From positions 1,550,001 through 1,614,000 of the forward strand of contig NZ_CP094460.1 in NCBI RefSeq assembly GCF_022809715.1: DNA of 64,000 nucleotides. Reading direction: 5' to 3'. Below are positions 56,787 to 64,000 of this stretch, piece after piece. This DNA is from Burkholderia pyrrocinia. GTDB lineage: Bacteria > Pseudomonadota > Gammaproteobacteria > Burkholderiales > Burkholderiaceae. The notes under the pieces are model-generated. The model made no database searches, was not told the DNA's origin, and saw only the letters and a list, made by a program, of their open reading frames with translations. The translations under genes and the position numbers were made by a program. Within the stretch, counting starts at the first letter, position 1; the number at the start of each line of letters is the position of its first letter.

Positions 56787-57662
56787 TCATTTGTGCGCGA
56801 AATGCTCGCGCAGAAACTCGATGAAAATCTGCGTCTTCGCGGGCAGCAAACGCGTTTCCGTCATCGCATAGACCGGCACCGGCGTGCCCTCCCATCCGGG
56901 CAGCACGCGACGCAACCTTCCTGCGGCCACGTCGTCGGCCACGATCTCCTCCGGCATCCGGATGATCCCCGCGTCATGCACGGCCAGTTGCCGGTTCATG
57001 CCGACGCTGTTCACGACGAACCGCCCGCCCACCGGCACCTCGACCTCCCGCACGCCGTCATGCAGCGTCCACACATCGACGTGCAGCACGCTCAGGCACT
57101 GATGCCGCGTCAGGTCGTCCGGCTCGCGCGGCTCGCCCGAGCGCTCCAGATAGCGCGGCGACGCATACAGGTAATTGCGGAACGTAGCGAGCCGCCGCGC
57201 GACGAGCTGCGAATCCGCCGATTCGCCGATGCGGATCGCGACGTCGAACGGCTCGCTCACCAGATCGACGCGCCGTGACGTCAGCTCGAAATCGAACGTC
57301 AGCTTCGGATGACGGTTCGCGAATTCGACGATCAGCGGCGTCAGGTAGATCACCGCGAAATCGACCGGAAACGACGCGCGCAGCACGCCCGACGGTTCGG
57401 CCAGCAGCTCGCCGAGCTGCTCGTGCGCGAGCCGCGCCTCGTCGACGATGCGCTTGCAGCGCTCGAAATACAGCTGCCCGGCCTCCGTCAGCTCGATCCG
57501 GCGCGTCGTGCGATGCAGCAGCCGCAAGCCGATCGCCTTTTCCAGCGCGCCGATCCGCCGCGACAGCGTCGAATTCGGCATCCCCAGCGCGTCGGCCGCG
57601 CTGCGAAAGCCCTTCGCCTTCACGACCTCCACGAACAGCGCCATGTCGTTCAGCAGTTCCAC
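56787..57662 (-). CDS. LysR family transcriptional regulator
   Basis: A 291-residue LysR-type regulator. The HTH is clear: FVEVVKAKGFRSAADALGMP then NSTLSRRIGALEKAIGLRLL; the effector-binding domain starts near residue 90 (GVLRASFPVDFAVIYLTPLI). It belongs to the DmlR/AaeR-like subgroup (RRVDLVSEPFDVAIRIGE). GGAG lies 8 nt before the GTG at 57662, which is preferred; a GTG at 57668 is only 2 nt from it. It is divergent from the broken old-yellow-enzyme gene, its most likely former target. Confidence 0.85.
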   Translation of the reverse strand: MELLNDMALFVEVVKAKGFRSAADALGMPNSTLSRRIGALEKAIGLRLLHRTTRRIELTEAGQLYFERCKRIVDEARLAHEQLGELLAEPSGVLRASFPVDFAVIYLTPLIVEFANRHPKLTFDFELTSRRVDLVSEPFDVAIRIGESADSQLVARRLATFRNYLYASPRYLERSGEPREPDDLTRHQCLSVLHVDVWTLHDGVREVEVPVGGRFVVNSVGMNRQLAVHDAGIIRMPEEIVADDVAAGRLRRVLPGWEGTPVPVYAMTETRLLPAKTQIFIEFLREHFAHK

Positions 57663-57831
57663 GCCCACTGCTCCATCAATGGATCAATGTTATCCAAACT
57701 ACCATATTTATCTCGAAAAGGAAGCAATGGATGATGTGCACGTGGAGGCGAGGCCGGCGCAACGTGCGCGGCCGCCGCCCGATGCGGGATCGCCCCGATC
57801 CCGCATCCCGAACTTCGAGGAGTCACGCATC

Positions 57832-58822
57832 ATGGACGCACTGTTCACCCCGGCCCGTGTCGGCCGTTACACGCTGCAAAACCGCCTGGTCATGGCACCG
57901 ATGACGCGCAGCCGCGCCGCGTTCGACGGCACGCCAGGCGAACTGGCCGCCGAATACTATGCGCAGCGCGCTGGCCTCGGCCTGATCGTCAGCGAAGGGA
58001 CGCAACCGTCGGACGACGGCCAGGGCTACCTGACGACGCCCGGCATCTACACCGATGCGCACGTCGCACCCCGACAATACGCCGCATCATCGCCAGGGCG
58101 TCGCGCCGTCGGCGATCGCGCCGGGCGTGCCGATGTTCACGATGAAGGGGATGCAGGAGATTCCCGCGCCGCGCGCGCTGACGACGGACGAGGTGCGCGA
58201 CACCGTGAACGACTTCCGCTTCGCCGCGCGCCGCGCGATCGAGGCCGGCGCCGACGGCGTCGAGATCCATGGCGCAAACGGGTATCTGGTCCAGCAGTTC
58301 TTCGCGCCCAACGCCAACACGCGCAGCGACGCGTACGGCGGCTCGATCGAGAATCGCGCGCGCTTCGCGATCGAGGTCGCCGAGGCGATCGCCGACGAGA
58401 TCGGCGCGGACCGCACCGCGATCCGCCTGTCGCCCGGCACCACGCTGTGGGGGATCGACGAAGGCGCGGAAGGGCCGGACCTGTACCGCCACCTGGCGAC
58501 GCAGCTCGACCGGCTCGGCCTTGCGTACCTGCACGTGATGCATCAGGGCGACGAGCCGCTGCTCGCTGACTTGCGCAAGCGCTGGAGCGGCACGCTGATC
58601 GTGAACCGGCCGGGCCGCACGCGCGACGCGATCGGCACGGATGTCGCAGCGGGCCTCGCCGATCTCGAAGCGTACGGCCAGATGGTGCTCGCGAATCCGG
58701 ATTTCGTGACGCGGCTGAAGACGGGCGCGCCGATGAACGACGCGCAGCGCGACACGTTCTTCGGCGGCGATGCGCGCGGGTATGTGGATTATCCGGCGTT
58801 GAGCGGCGCGGCTGCGGCGTAA
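57832..58822 (+). pseudogene. Old yellow enzyme (N-ethylmaleimide reductase type) with internal deletion
   Basis: The N terminus MDALFTPARVGRYTLQNRLV is intact through the flavin-binding MAPMTRSRA, with a good RBS (GAGGAG). At about 58064-58070 the sequence jumps from IYTDAHVA directly to [12 protein letters not shown] in another frame. Family members have about 26 residues here (the segment with GGRIFVQLWHVGR), so about 77-79 bp are lost with a frameshift. The rest, including the active-site [20 protein letters not shown] and the phosphate-binding VNRPGRTR region, is well kept. The loss removes the strand with conserved FMN and substrate contacts, so the product cannot be active. Confidence 0.85.
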
Positions 58823-58911
58823 CGCATCCGCACGGCGCGATGCCGCGACACGCCGGAACGGGTGTCGCGGCATCGGTTCGTTACGGAGACAACATTAGGC
58901 GGAACGACCCT

Positions 58912-58983
58912 TTGTTCCGATATTTCAGGAACAAAGCCTTCCGCCTCGACGGCACTCAGATTGTTCTGATATTTCAGGAACAA
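58912..58983. repeat. Pair of near-identical 23-bp palindromic elements
   Basis: Copy 1 (58912-58934) and copy 2 (58961-58983) share 22 of 23 bases: arms TTGTTC and GAACAA around YGATATTTCAG. They are in direct orientation, 49 bp apart, between convergent genes. Copy 1 arms extend to CTTTGTTCC/GGAACAAAG. They may be protein-binding sites or paired mRNA hairpins. Confidence 0.8.
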
Positions 58984-59026
58984 TGCACATCGGCAAGCTC
59001 CGGCCGACTGCTGCCAGCCGGCCGCA

Positions 59027-59467
59027 TCAAATCTGCCCCGCCGCCCCCGTCCACCGCAAATAATCCCCGCGCGTCCAGTCGAGCGACACGCCGACGCGTT
59101 TCGTGCCCGGCCGGATCTTCGGCTTGTACACCGACAGCGTCAGCGACTCCAGCGCCGGCCATTCGCGGAACGACAGCACCGCGATATCGGCGACGAGCGT
59201 CTCGAGCAGCCGCGTATGCGGCTTGTGCGACAGAAACGACGCGACACGCGCGCAATAGCCGTCGTAATCGATCCACTCGCCCTGCTCGCTCGGCTCGCAG
59301 CGATACCCGAGCCGCGCATCGATCACGATCGGCTGCGGCGCTTCATGCTCGTGAGCATGAATGCCGATCCGCGCGGGCACCTTCAGTTCGTCGACGAACA
59401 CGCTCCAGCCGCGCCCGCGCAGGCGCGGCGCGTCGATCGCCACGAACGGTTCGTCGAACGGCTTCAT
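59027..59467 (-). CDS. folB: Dihydroneopterin aldolase-like protein (FolB family) in the sox operon
   Basis: A 146-residue FolB-fold protein. After an N-terminal extension of about 20 residues comes WSVFVDELKVPARIGIHAHE, with Glu and the IGIHxHE segment of FolB, then IDYDGYCARVASFLSHKPHT and RLLETLVADIAVLSF, and VYKPKIRPGTKRVGVSLDW. FolB cleaves dihydroneopterin in folate synthesis. Its ATG overlaps the soxG stop. Sarcosine oxidase passes its methyl group to tetrahydrofolate, so a folate enzyme in this operon makes sense, but the true reaction may differ from classic FolB. Confidence 0.8.
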   Translation of the reverse strand: MKPFDEPFVAIDAPRLRGRGWSVFVDELKVPARIGIHAHEHEAPQPIVIDARLGYRCEPSEQGEWIDYDGYCARVASFLSHKPHTRLLETLVADIAVLSFREWPALESLTLSVYKPKIRPGTKRVGVSLDWTRGDYLRWTGAAGQI

Positions 59468-60096
59468 GACGCGAGCGGCGCGGCCGCGTCGAGCATGATG
59501 CGCACGAAGTAGTCGGCGAAACTGCGGCGCAGCACGATCTCGAACGTATCGTCGCCGGTCGGGATCAGCACGATCGACGCCTTGAAGTAATGCGACTGCG
59601 CGCACTGGCCCGGCTTGAACGCACGCGGATGGAGATCGAGCGGGCAGCCGCGCGCGAGCACGTCGCGCACGCGTTCGCCGCTGATCTCGACCACCGTGTA
59701 GCCGCTGCCGACGTCGACGGCCGCCGAATACGTGCCCTGCACGGCCTCCGCGAGCTTCGCCTCGAGCACGCCGGCCTGCACCGGCCCGTTCGAGCGCACG
59801 AGCCACTCGTCGGGGCCGAGCCACAGCACGTCGTACTCGGCGCCGCGCGCGATCGTGTTCGGCTGCGCGGGCGGCCGGCAGCCGACCACGCGCTCGAACG
59901 CGCTCACGAACGCCGGATCGCTCAACTCGCCGCGCACGTTGACGAGGTCGAGGAAGGGCCGCTCGCGCAGCGTGAACTTCTTCGATGCGCGCGCCTGGTG
60001 CGTCTTCAGCACGTCGGCCGCGCCGACGAACGGCGATTCAAGCGTCACGCCGCCGGCGCCCGCCACCTGCGTCTGGTTTCTCGTTTCATTCCACAT
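59464..60096 (-). CDS. soxG: Sarcosine oxidase gamma subunit
   Basis: A 210-residue SoxG, the small subunit of heterotetrameric sarcosine oxidase with no redox cofactor of its own; it is related to the GcvT/YgfZ fold (DVLWLGPDEWLV; LARGCPLDLHPRAFKPGQCA). The C-terminal SYFVRI-like region (FADYFVRIMLDAA) is standard. It begins inside the end of soxA (11-bp overlap) and its stop overlaps the folB-like start. Confidence 0.93.
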   Translation of the reverse strand: MWNETRNQTQVAGAGGVTLESPFVGAADVLKTHQARASKKFTLRERPFLDLVNVRGELSDPAFVSAFERVVGCRPPAQPNTIARGAEYDVLWLGPDEWLVRSNGPVQAGVLEAKLAEAVQGTYSAAVDVGSGYTVVEISGERVRDVLARGCPLDLHPRAFKPGQCAQSHYFKASIVLIPTGDDTFEIVLRRSFADYFVRIMLDAAAPLAS

Positions 60097-63000
60097 GCTG
60101 GCGCACCCCTTCGGTATCGTAGAAAACCGGGCTCGAGATCTTCGCGGTGATGCGCTTGCCGTTGGCCAGCGGAATCACGACGCTCTCGCCCATCTTGTTC
60201 AGGCCGCCCTTCACCACCGCAAGCGCGATCGAGCGCTTCAGGATCGGGCTGTAGTAGCTCGACGTCACGTGTCCGATCATCGGCGTCGGATCGACCGCCG
60301 ACACCTGCGTGTCCTTCTCGATGATCTGCGCGCCTTCCGGCAGCACGAACTGCTCGTCCTCGGTCAGCAGGCCGACGAACTGCTTGCGGCCTTCCTTCTT
60401 GGTATCCGAGCGCGCGAGCGAACGCTTGCCGAGGAAGTCCTTCGACTTCGCGACGACGCCGCCCATCCCGAGGTCGTACGGCGTGATCGAGCCGTCGGTA
60501 TCCTGGCCGACGATGATGTAGCCCTTCTCCGCGCGCAGCACGTGCATCGTCTCGGTGCCGTACGGCGTGATGTCGAATTCGGCACCGGCCGCCATCAGCG
60601 CTTCCCACACCGCGCGGCCCGCGTTCGCCGGCACGTTCACTTCATAGGCCAGTTCGCCCGAGAAGCTGATCCGCATCACGCGCGCCTTCGCGCCCGCGAC
60701 GGTGCCGTTGCGGTAGCTCATGAACGGGAACGCTTCGTTGCCGAAATCGATGTCCTGGCACACCTTCTGCACGACCTTGCGGCTCTTCGGGCCGACCACC
60801 GCGAACGTCGCCCAGTGATCCGTGACGGACGAGAGCCGCACCTTCATGTCGGGCCATTCGGTCTGCAGCCAGCGTTCGAGCCACGTGAGCACGCGCGCCG
60901 CGCCGCCCGTCGTGGTCGTCATCATGAAATGCTGGTCGGCGAGGCGCACCGTCACGCCGTCGTCGAACACCATCCCGTTCTCGTCGAGCATCAGCCCGTA
61001 GCGGCACTTGCCGACTTCGAGCTTGTTCCACGGGTTCGTGTACATCCAGTTCAGCAGCTTCACTGCATCGGGGCCCTGGATGTCGATCTTGCCGAGCGTC
61101 GACGCGTCGAGGATGCCGACGCTGTTGCGCACCGCGAGGCATTCGCGCTTCACGGCCGCGTGCAGATCCTCGCCGTTCTTCGGGAAATACCACGGCCGTT
61201 TCCAGTTGCCGACGTCCTCGAACAGCGCGCCGTGCTCGACGTGCCATTCATGTACGCAGGTCTTGCGGATCGGGTCGAGGAAATCGCCGGTCTCGCGGCC
61301 CGCGAACGTGCCGAACGACACGGGCGTGTAGTTCGGGCGGAACGTCGTCGTGCCCGTTTCCGGAATCGACTTGCCGAGCGCCTGCGCGAGGATCGCCATC
61401 CCGTTGATGTTGCCGAGCTTGCCCTGGTCGGTGCCGAAGCCCATCGCCGTGTAGCGCTTCACGTGCTCGACCGATTCGAAGCCTTCGCGCGCGGCGAGCA
61501 GGATGTCGGCGGCCGACACGTCGTTCTGGAAGTCGACGAACTGCTTCGGCCCGCGCGCCGCGGCCTCGCGGCTGCCGACCAGCCACAGCGGCTGCAGTGC
61601 GCCTTCGACGGTTTCGGCAACCTGCGGTGCGGCAGGACGCTGCGCGGCCGTGAAGCCCGCTGCCTTCGCCGCTTCCGCGCCCACATCGACCGCGAGCCGC
61701 AGCGCGCGCGCCAGGCCGAATTCGCCCGCCGCCGCACCGATGCTGGCCTCTGCCTGCACCGGCTTGCCCGGCAGGAAGCAGGCCTTCTCGTCGTTCCAGC
61801 AGGCCTTGCCGCCCGACTGCGCGAACAGGTGCAGCACGGGGCTGAAGCCTCCCGACATCGCGACGAGGTCGCACGGCAGCGTCTGCAGCTTGCCGCCCAC
61901 CTGGCCGTTCGTGCTGGACGCGACGTCGACCGACGATACGCGCCACTTGCCCGATGCCGCGGTCACGACCGCGCCGCTCATCACCGTCACGCCCTGCCGC
62001 TTCGCAGCGGCCGGCAGCGCGCCGTTCGACGACGCACGCGAATCGACGACCGTCACCTTCGCGCCGCACGCCTTCAGGTCGAGCGCGGTCTGGTACGCGC
62101 GGTCGTTGTTCGTGAACACGACCACGTTGCGGCCCGGCAGCACGCCGAAGCGATGCACGTAGGTGGACACGGCCGACGCGAGCATCACGCCCGGCAGGTC
62201 GTTGTTGCCGAACACGATCGGACGCTCGTGCGCGCCGGTCGCGAGGATCACGCGCTTCGCGCGGACCTTCCACAGCAGCTCGCGCGTGCCCTTGCGCATC
62301 GACACCGGCAGGTGATCGGTCAGGCGCTGCGTGACCGTCACGAGGTTGTGGTCCTGGTAGCCGAACGCGGTGCTGCGCGACAGGATCGTCACGTCGGGCA
62401 GCTTGCGCAGTTCGGCCTCGATCTTCTCGACCCACTGCAGCGCGGGCTTCGCGTCGATCTCGGCGCGGCACGACAGCAGGCTGCCGCCGAGCTCGCGCTG
62501 GTCGTCGACGAGGATCACGCGCGCGCCGGCCACGGCCGCCGCATGCGCGGCCGCGAGGCCCGACGGGCCGCCGCCGACGACGAGCACGTCGCAGTGCGCG
62601 TAGCACTTGTCGTAGCGATCGGCGTCGAGCGCCTCGGGCGCCTTGCCGAGGCCGGCCGCCTCGCGAATCTTCTCTTCGTACTTCGGCCACATCTTGCGCG
62701 GCCACATGAAGGTCTTGTAGTAGAAGCCGGCCGGCAGGAAGCGCGAGAGCTTCTGGTTGATCGCGTACTTGTCGTTCTCGAGCGTCGGCTCAGCGTTCAC
62801 GCTGGTCGCGACGAGCCCCTGGTACAGCTCGATTTCGGTCGCGCGCGCGTTCGGCACCGTGTACGGGCCCGATTCGAGCTGCACGACGGCATTCGGTTCC
62901 GCGACGTCCGCGGTCACGATCCCGCGCGGACGGTGGTACTTGAAGCTGCGCGCGACGAAGTGCACGCCGTTCGCGAGTAGCGCGGACGCGAGCGTGTCGC

Positions 63001-63097
63001 CCTGGAAGCCCTGGTACGTGCGGCCGTTGAACGTAAACGTCAACGGAATCGCGCGATTGATGCGGCCACCGGTGCCGAGACGGTCTTTCTGGCTCAT
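60086..63097 (-). CDS. soxA: Sarcosine oxidase alpha subunit
   Basis: A 1003-residue SoxA. The N-terminal ferredoxin-like domain (FNGRTYQGFQGDTLASALLA) is followed by the NAD-binding Rossmann segment VLVVGGGPSGLAAAHAAAVA (about 168-190) and a C-terminal GcvT-like folate-binding domain (from about 600; CVHEWHVEHGALFEDVGNWK). The enzyme demethylates sarcosine to glycine, yielding 5,10-methylene-THF when folate is present. The ATG overlaps the soxD stop. Confidence 0.96.
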   Translation of the reverse strand: MSQKDRLGTGGRINRAIPLTFTFNGRTYQGFQGDTLASALLANGVHFVARSFKYHRPRGIVTADVAEPNAVVQLESGPYTVPNARATEIELYQGLVATSVNAEPTLENDKYAINQKLSRFLPAGFYYKTFMWPRKMWPKYEEKIREAAGLGKAPEALDADRYDKCYAHCDVLVVGGGPSGLAAAHAAAVAGARVILVDDQRELGGSLLSCRAEIDAKPALQWVEKIEAELRKLPDVTILSRSTAFGYQDHNLVTVTQRLTDHLPVSMRKGTRELLWKVRAKRVILATGAHERPIVFGNNDLPGVMLASAVSTYVHRFGVLPGRNVVVFTNNDRAYQTALDLKACGAKVTVVDSRASSNGALPAAAKRQGVTVMSGAVVTAASGKWRVSSVDVASSTNGQVGGKLQTLPCDLVAMSGGFSPVLHLFAQSGGKACWNDEKACFLPGKPVQAEASIGAAAGEFGLARALRLAVDVGAEAAKAAGFTAAQRPAAPQVAETVEGALQPLWLVGSREAAARGPKQFVDFQNDVSAADILLAAREGFESVEHVKRYTAMGFGTDQGKLGNINGMAILAQALGKSIPETGTTTFRPNYTPVSFGTFAGRETGDFLDPIRKTCVHEWHVEHGALFEDVGNWKRPWYFPKNGEDLHAAVKRECLAVRNSVGILDASTLGKIDIQGPDAVKLLNWMYTNPWNKLEVGKCRYGLMLDENGMVFDDGVTVRLADQHFMMTTTTGGAARVLTWLERWLQTEWPDMKVRLSSVTDHWATFAVVGPKSRKVVQKVCQDIDFGNEAFPFMSYRNGTVAGAKARVMRISFSGELAYEVNVPANAGRAVWEALMAAGAEFDITPYGTETMHVLRAEKGYIIVGQDTDGSITPYDLGMGGVVAKSKDFLGKRSLARSDTKKEGRKQFVGLLTEDEQFVLPEGAQIIEKDTQVSAVDPTPMIGHVTSSYYSPILKRSIALAVVKGGLNKMGESVVIPLANGKRITAKISSPVFYDTEGVRQHVE

Positions 63098-63408
63098 TTG
63101 CTCGTGCCCTCTTCGTGTGCGTTGCCGGCAGCTGCGCCGCTGATGGCAGCCCCGCCGAACGTTTCGTATCCCTTGATATCGTAGGTCACCGTGTCGCGCG
63201 TGGCCTTGAACCAGCGGCGGCAGCCCTGCGTGTGCAGCCATTGCTCCTTGTGCAGCCCGCGCTTGTTCTCGCGCATGAACACGTACTCGCCCCATTCGCG
63301 GTCGGTCATGTTCTCGTTGTTGACGGGGCGCACGATGTCGGCTTCGCCGCCGCACGAGAATTCGGATTCGGCGCGCGGCCCGCACCACGGACATTCGATC
63401 AGCAACAT
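63094..63408 (-). CDS. soxD: Sarcosine oxidase delta subunit
   Basis: A 104-residue SoxD, the zinc-binding subunit. MLLIECPWCGPRAESEFSCG contains CPWCG, whose Cys (with a His later) hold Zn; the rest matches the family (WGEYVFMRENKRGLHKEQWL, RRWFKATRDTVTYDI). The start at 63408 is set by GAGGAGA upstream. It is 25 bp after soxB. Confidence 0.95.
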   Translation of the reverse strand: MLLIECPWCGPRAESEFSCGGEADIVRPVNNENMTDREWGEYVFMRENKRGLHKEQWLHTQGCRRWFKATRDTVTYDIKGYETFGGAAISGAAAGNAHEEGTSK

Positions 63409-63433
63409 AAGGTTCTCCTCGTGGTGTTGGGGG

Positions 63434-64000
63434 TTAGTGCGCAACGGCTGCAGCGCCGTGCTCGTCGATCAGGTGGCCCGTGTAGAAGCGGTCGAGTGCG
63501 AACGGCGCGTTCAGCGGATGCGGTTCGTCGCGCGCGATCGTGTGCGCGAACACCCAGCCCGAGCCGGGCGTCGCCTTGAAGCCGCCGGTGCCCCAACCGC
63601 AGTTGAAATAGAGGCCCTTCACGTCGGTCTTGGTGATGATCGGGCACGCGTCCGGCGACACGTCGACGATGCCGCCCCACTGGCGGTTCATCCGCACGCG
63701 CGAGAACACCGGGAACATCTCGATGATCGCCTGCAGCGTGCTTTCGATGATGTGGAAGCTGCCGCGCTGGCCGAAGCCCGTGTACTGGTCGATGCCCGCG
63801 CCGATCACGAGGTCGCCCTTGTCGGACTGGCTGATATACGCGTGCACCGCATTCGACATGATCACCGAGTTGACGACCGGCTTGATCGGCTCGGACACCA
63901 GCGCCTGCAGCGGGTGGCTTTCGATCGGCAGGCGCACGCCGGCCATGTCGGCGAGCGTCGTCGTGTTGCCGGCCGCGACCACCGCGACCTTCTTCGCCTT
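63434..64000 (-). CDS. soxB: Sarcosine oxidase beta subunit (5' part beyond the right edge)
   Basis: The last 188 residues of SoxB are visible, from [20 protein letters not shown] to the end EHGAAAVAH. This subunit carries covalent FMN and non-covalent FAD and the sarcosine site. Identifiable blocks are [33 protein letters not shown] and [17 protein letters not shown]. Its start, and any upstream operon gene or promoter, lie outside the window. soxB-D-A-G order and the overlaps are standard for proteobacteria. Confidence 0.95.
   Translation of the reverse strand, partial: KAKKVAVVAAGNTTTLADMAGVRLPIESHPLQALVSEPIKPVVNSVIMSNAVHAYISQSDKGDLVIGAGIDQYTGFGQRGSFHIIESTLQAIIEMFPVFSRVRMNRQWGGIVDVSPDACPIITKTDVKGLYFNCGWGTGGFKATPGSGWVFAHTIARDEPHPLNAPFALDRFYTGHLIDEHGAAAVAH

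Overview
The window is high-GC, densely packed proteobacterial DNA. Gene content (OmpC-type trimeric porin, OmpW, two DUF2957-like lipoproteins, an osmF-yehYXW betaine importer, soxBDAG, pqqABCDE) and codon use point to Burkholderia, probably the B. cepacia complex. The mix of accessory catabolic, envelope and transport genes, with no tRNA, rRNA or ribosomal-protein genes, suggests a secondary chromosome. That assignment is inference from content, not a database match.

Layout. 1-4.4 kb: a minus-strand set of exported proteins (secreted protein cut by the left edge, OmpW, two tandem paralogous lipoproteins). 5-15.9 kb: small housekeeping and catabolic units (cupin, two-gene ABC exporter, MFS carrier, a metallo-beta-lactamase-fold remnant, YCII protein, DinB-like/hydrolase pair, secreted esterase, LysR, carboxymuconolactone-decarboxylase-like protein, aldo/keto reductase, a small unknown protein). 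16.1-17.4 kb: an unknown protein divergent from a small HTH protein with a probably leaderless mRNA.

17.7-35.1 kb is the most interesting part: a nearly complete island for periplasmic PQQ-dependent alcohol oxidation. It holds pqqABCDE, a sigma-54 activator of the AcoR type, a TonB-dependent receptor, a PQQ alcohol dehydrogenase with the Asp-x-Asp lanthanide signature, a fused XoxJ-like/cytochrome c protein, a high-potential iron-sulfur protein overlapping a second RpoD-like sigma factor, and acetyl-CoA synthetase. I find sigma-54 type -24/-12 elements in front of pqqA, the receptor, the dehydrogenase and acs, and a shared TGCAACAC motif upstream of the same units. I read this as one inducible regulon: cofactor synthesis, metal or cofactor uptake, alcohol oxidation, electron transfer and acetate activation.

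35.3-52 kb: porin, a soluble chemoreceptor with its sensor domain at the C terminus, pbpC with a 2000-residue alpha-2-macroglobulin homologue, a LolC-type permease without an adjacent lolD, an S15-family lipoprotein hydrolase, and a frameshifted 2-hydroxyacid dehydrogenase. 52-56.8 kb: a four-gene betaine-type ABC importer with ATGA overlaps, then a lytic transglycosylase. 56.8-58.8 kb: a LysR regulator divergent from an old-yellow-enzyme gene broken by an internal deletion. 59-64 kb: soxBDAG (sarcosine oxidase; soxB runs off the right edge) with a folB-like gene overlapping the end of soxG. I found no IS element, CRISPR array, tRNA or rRNA.
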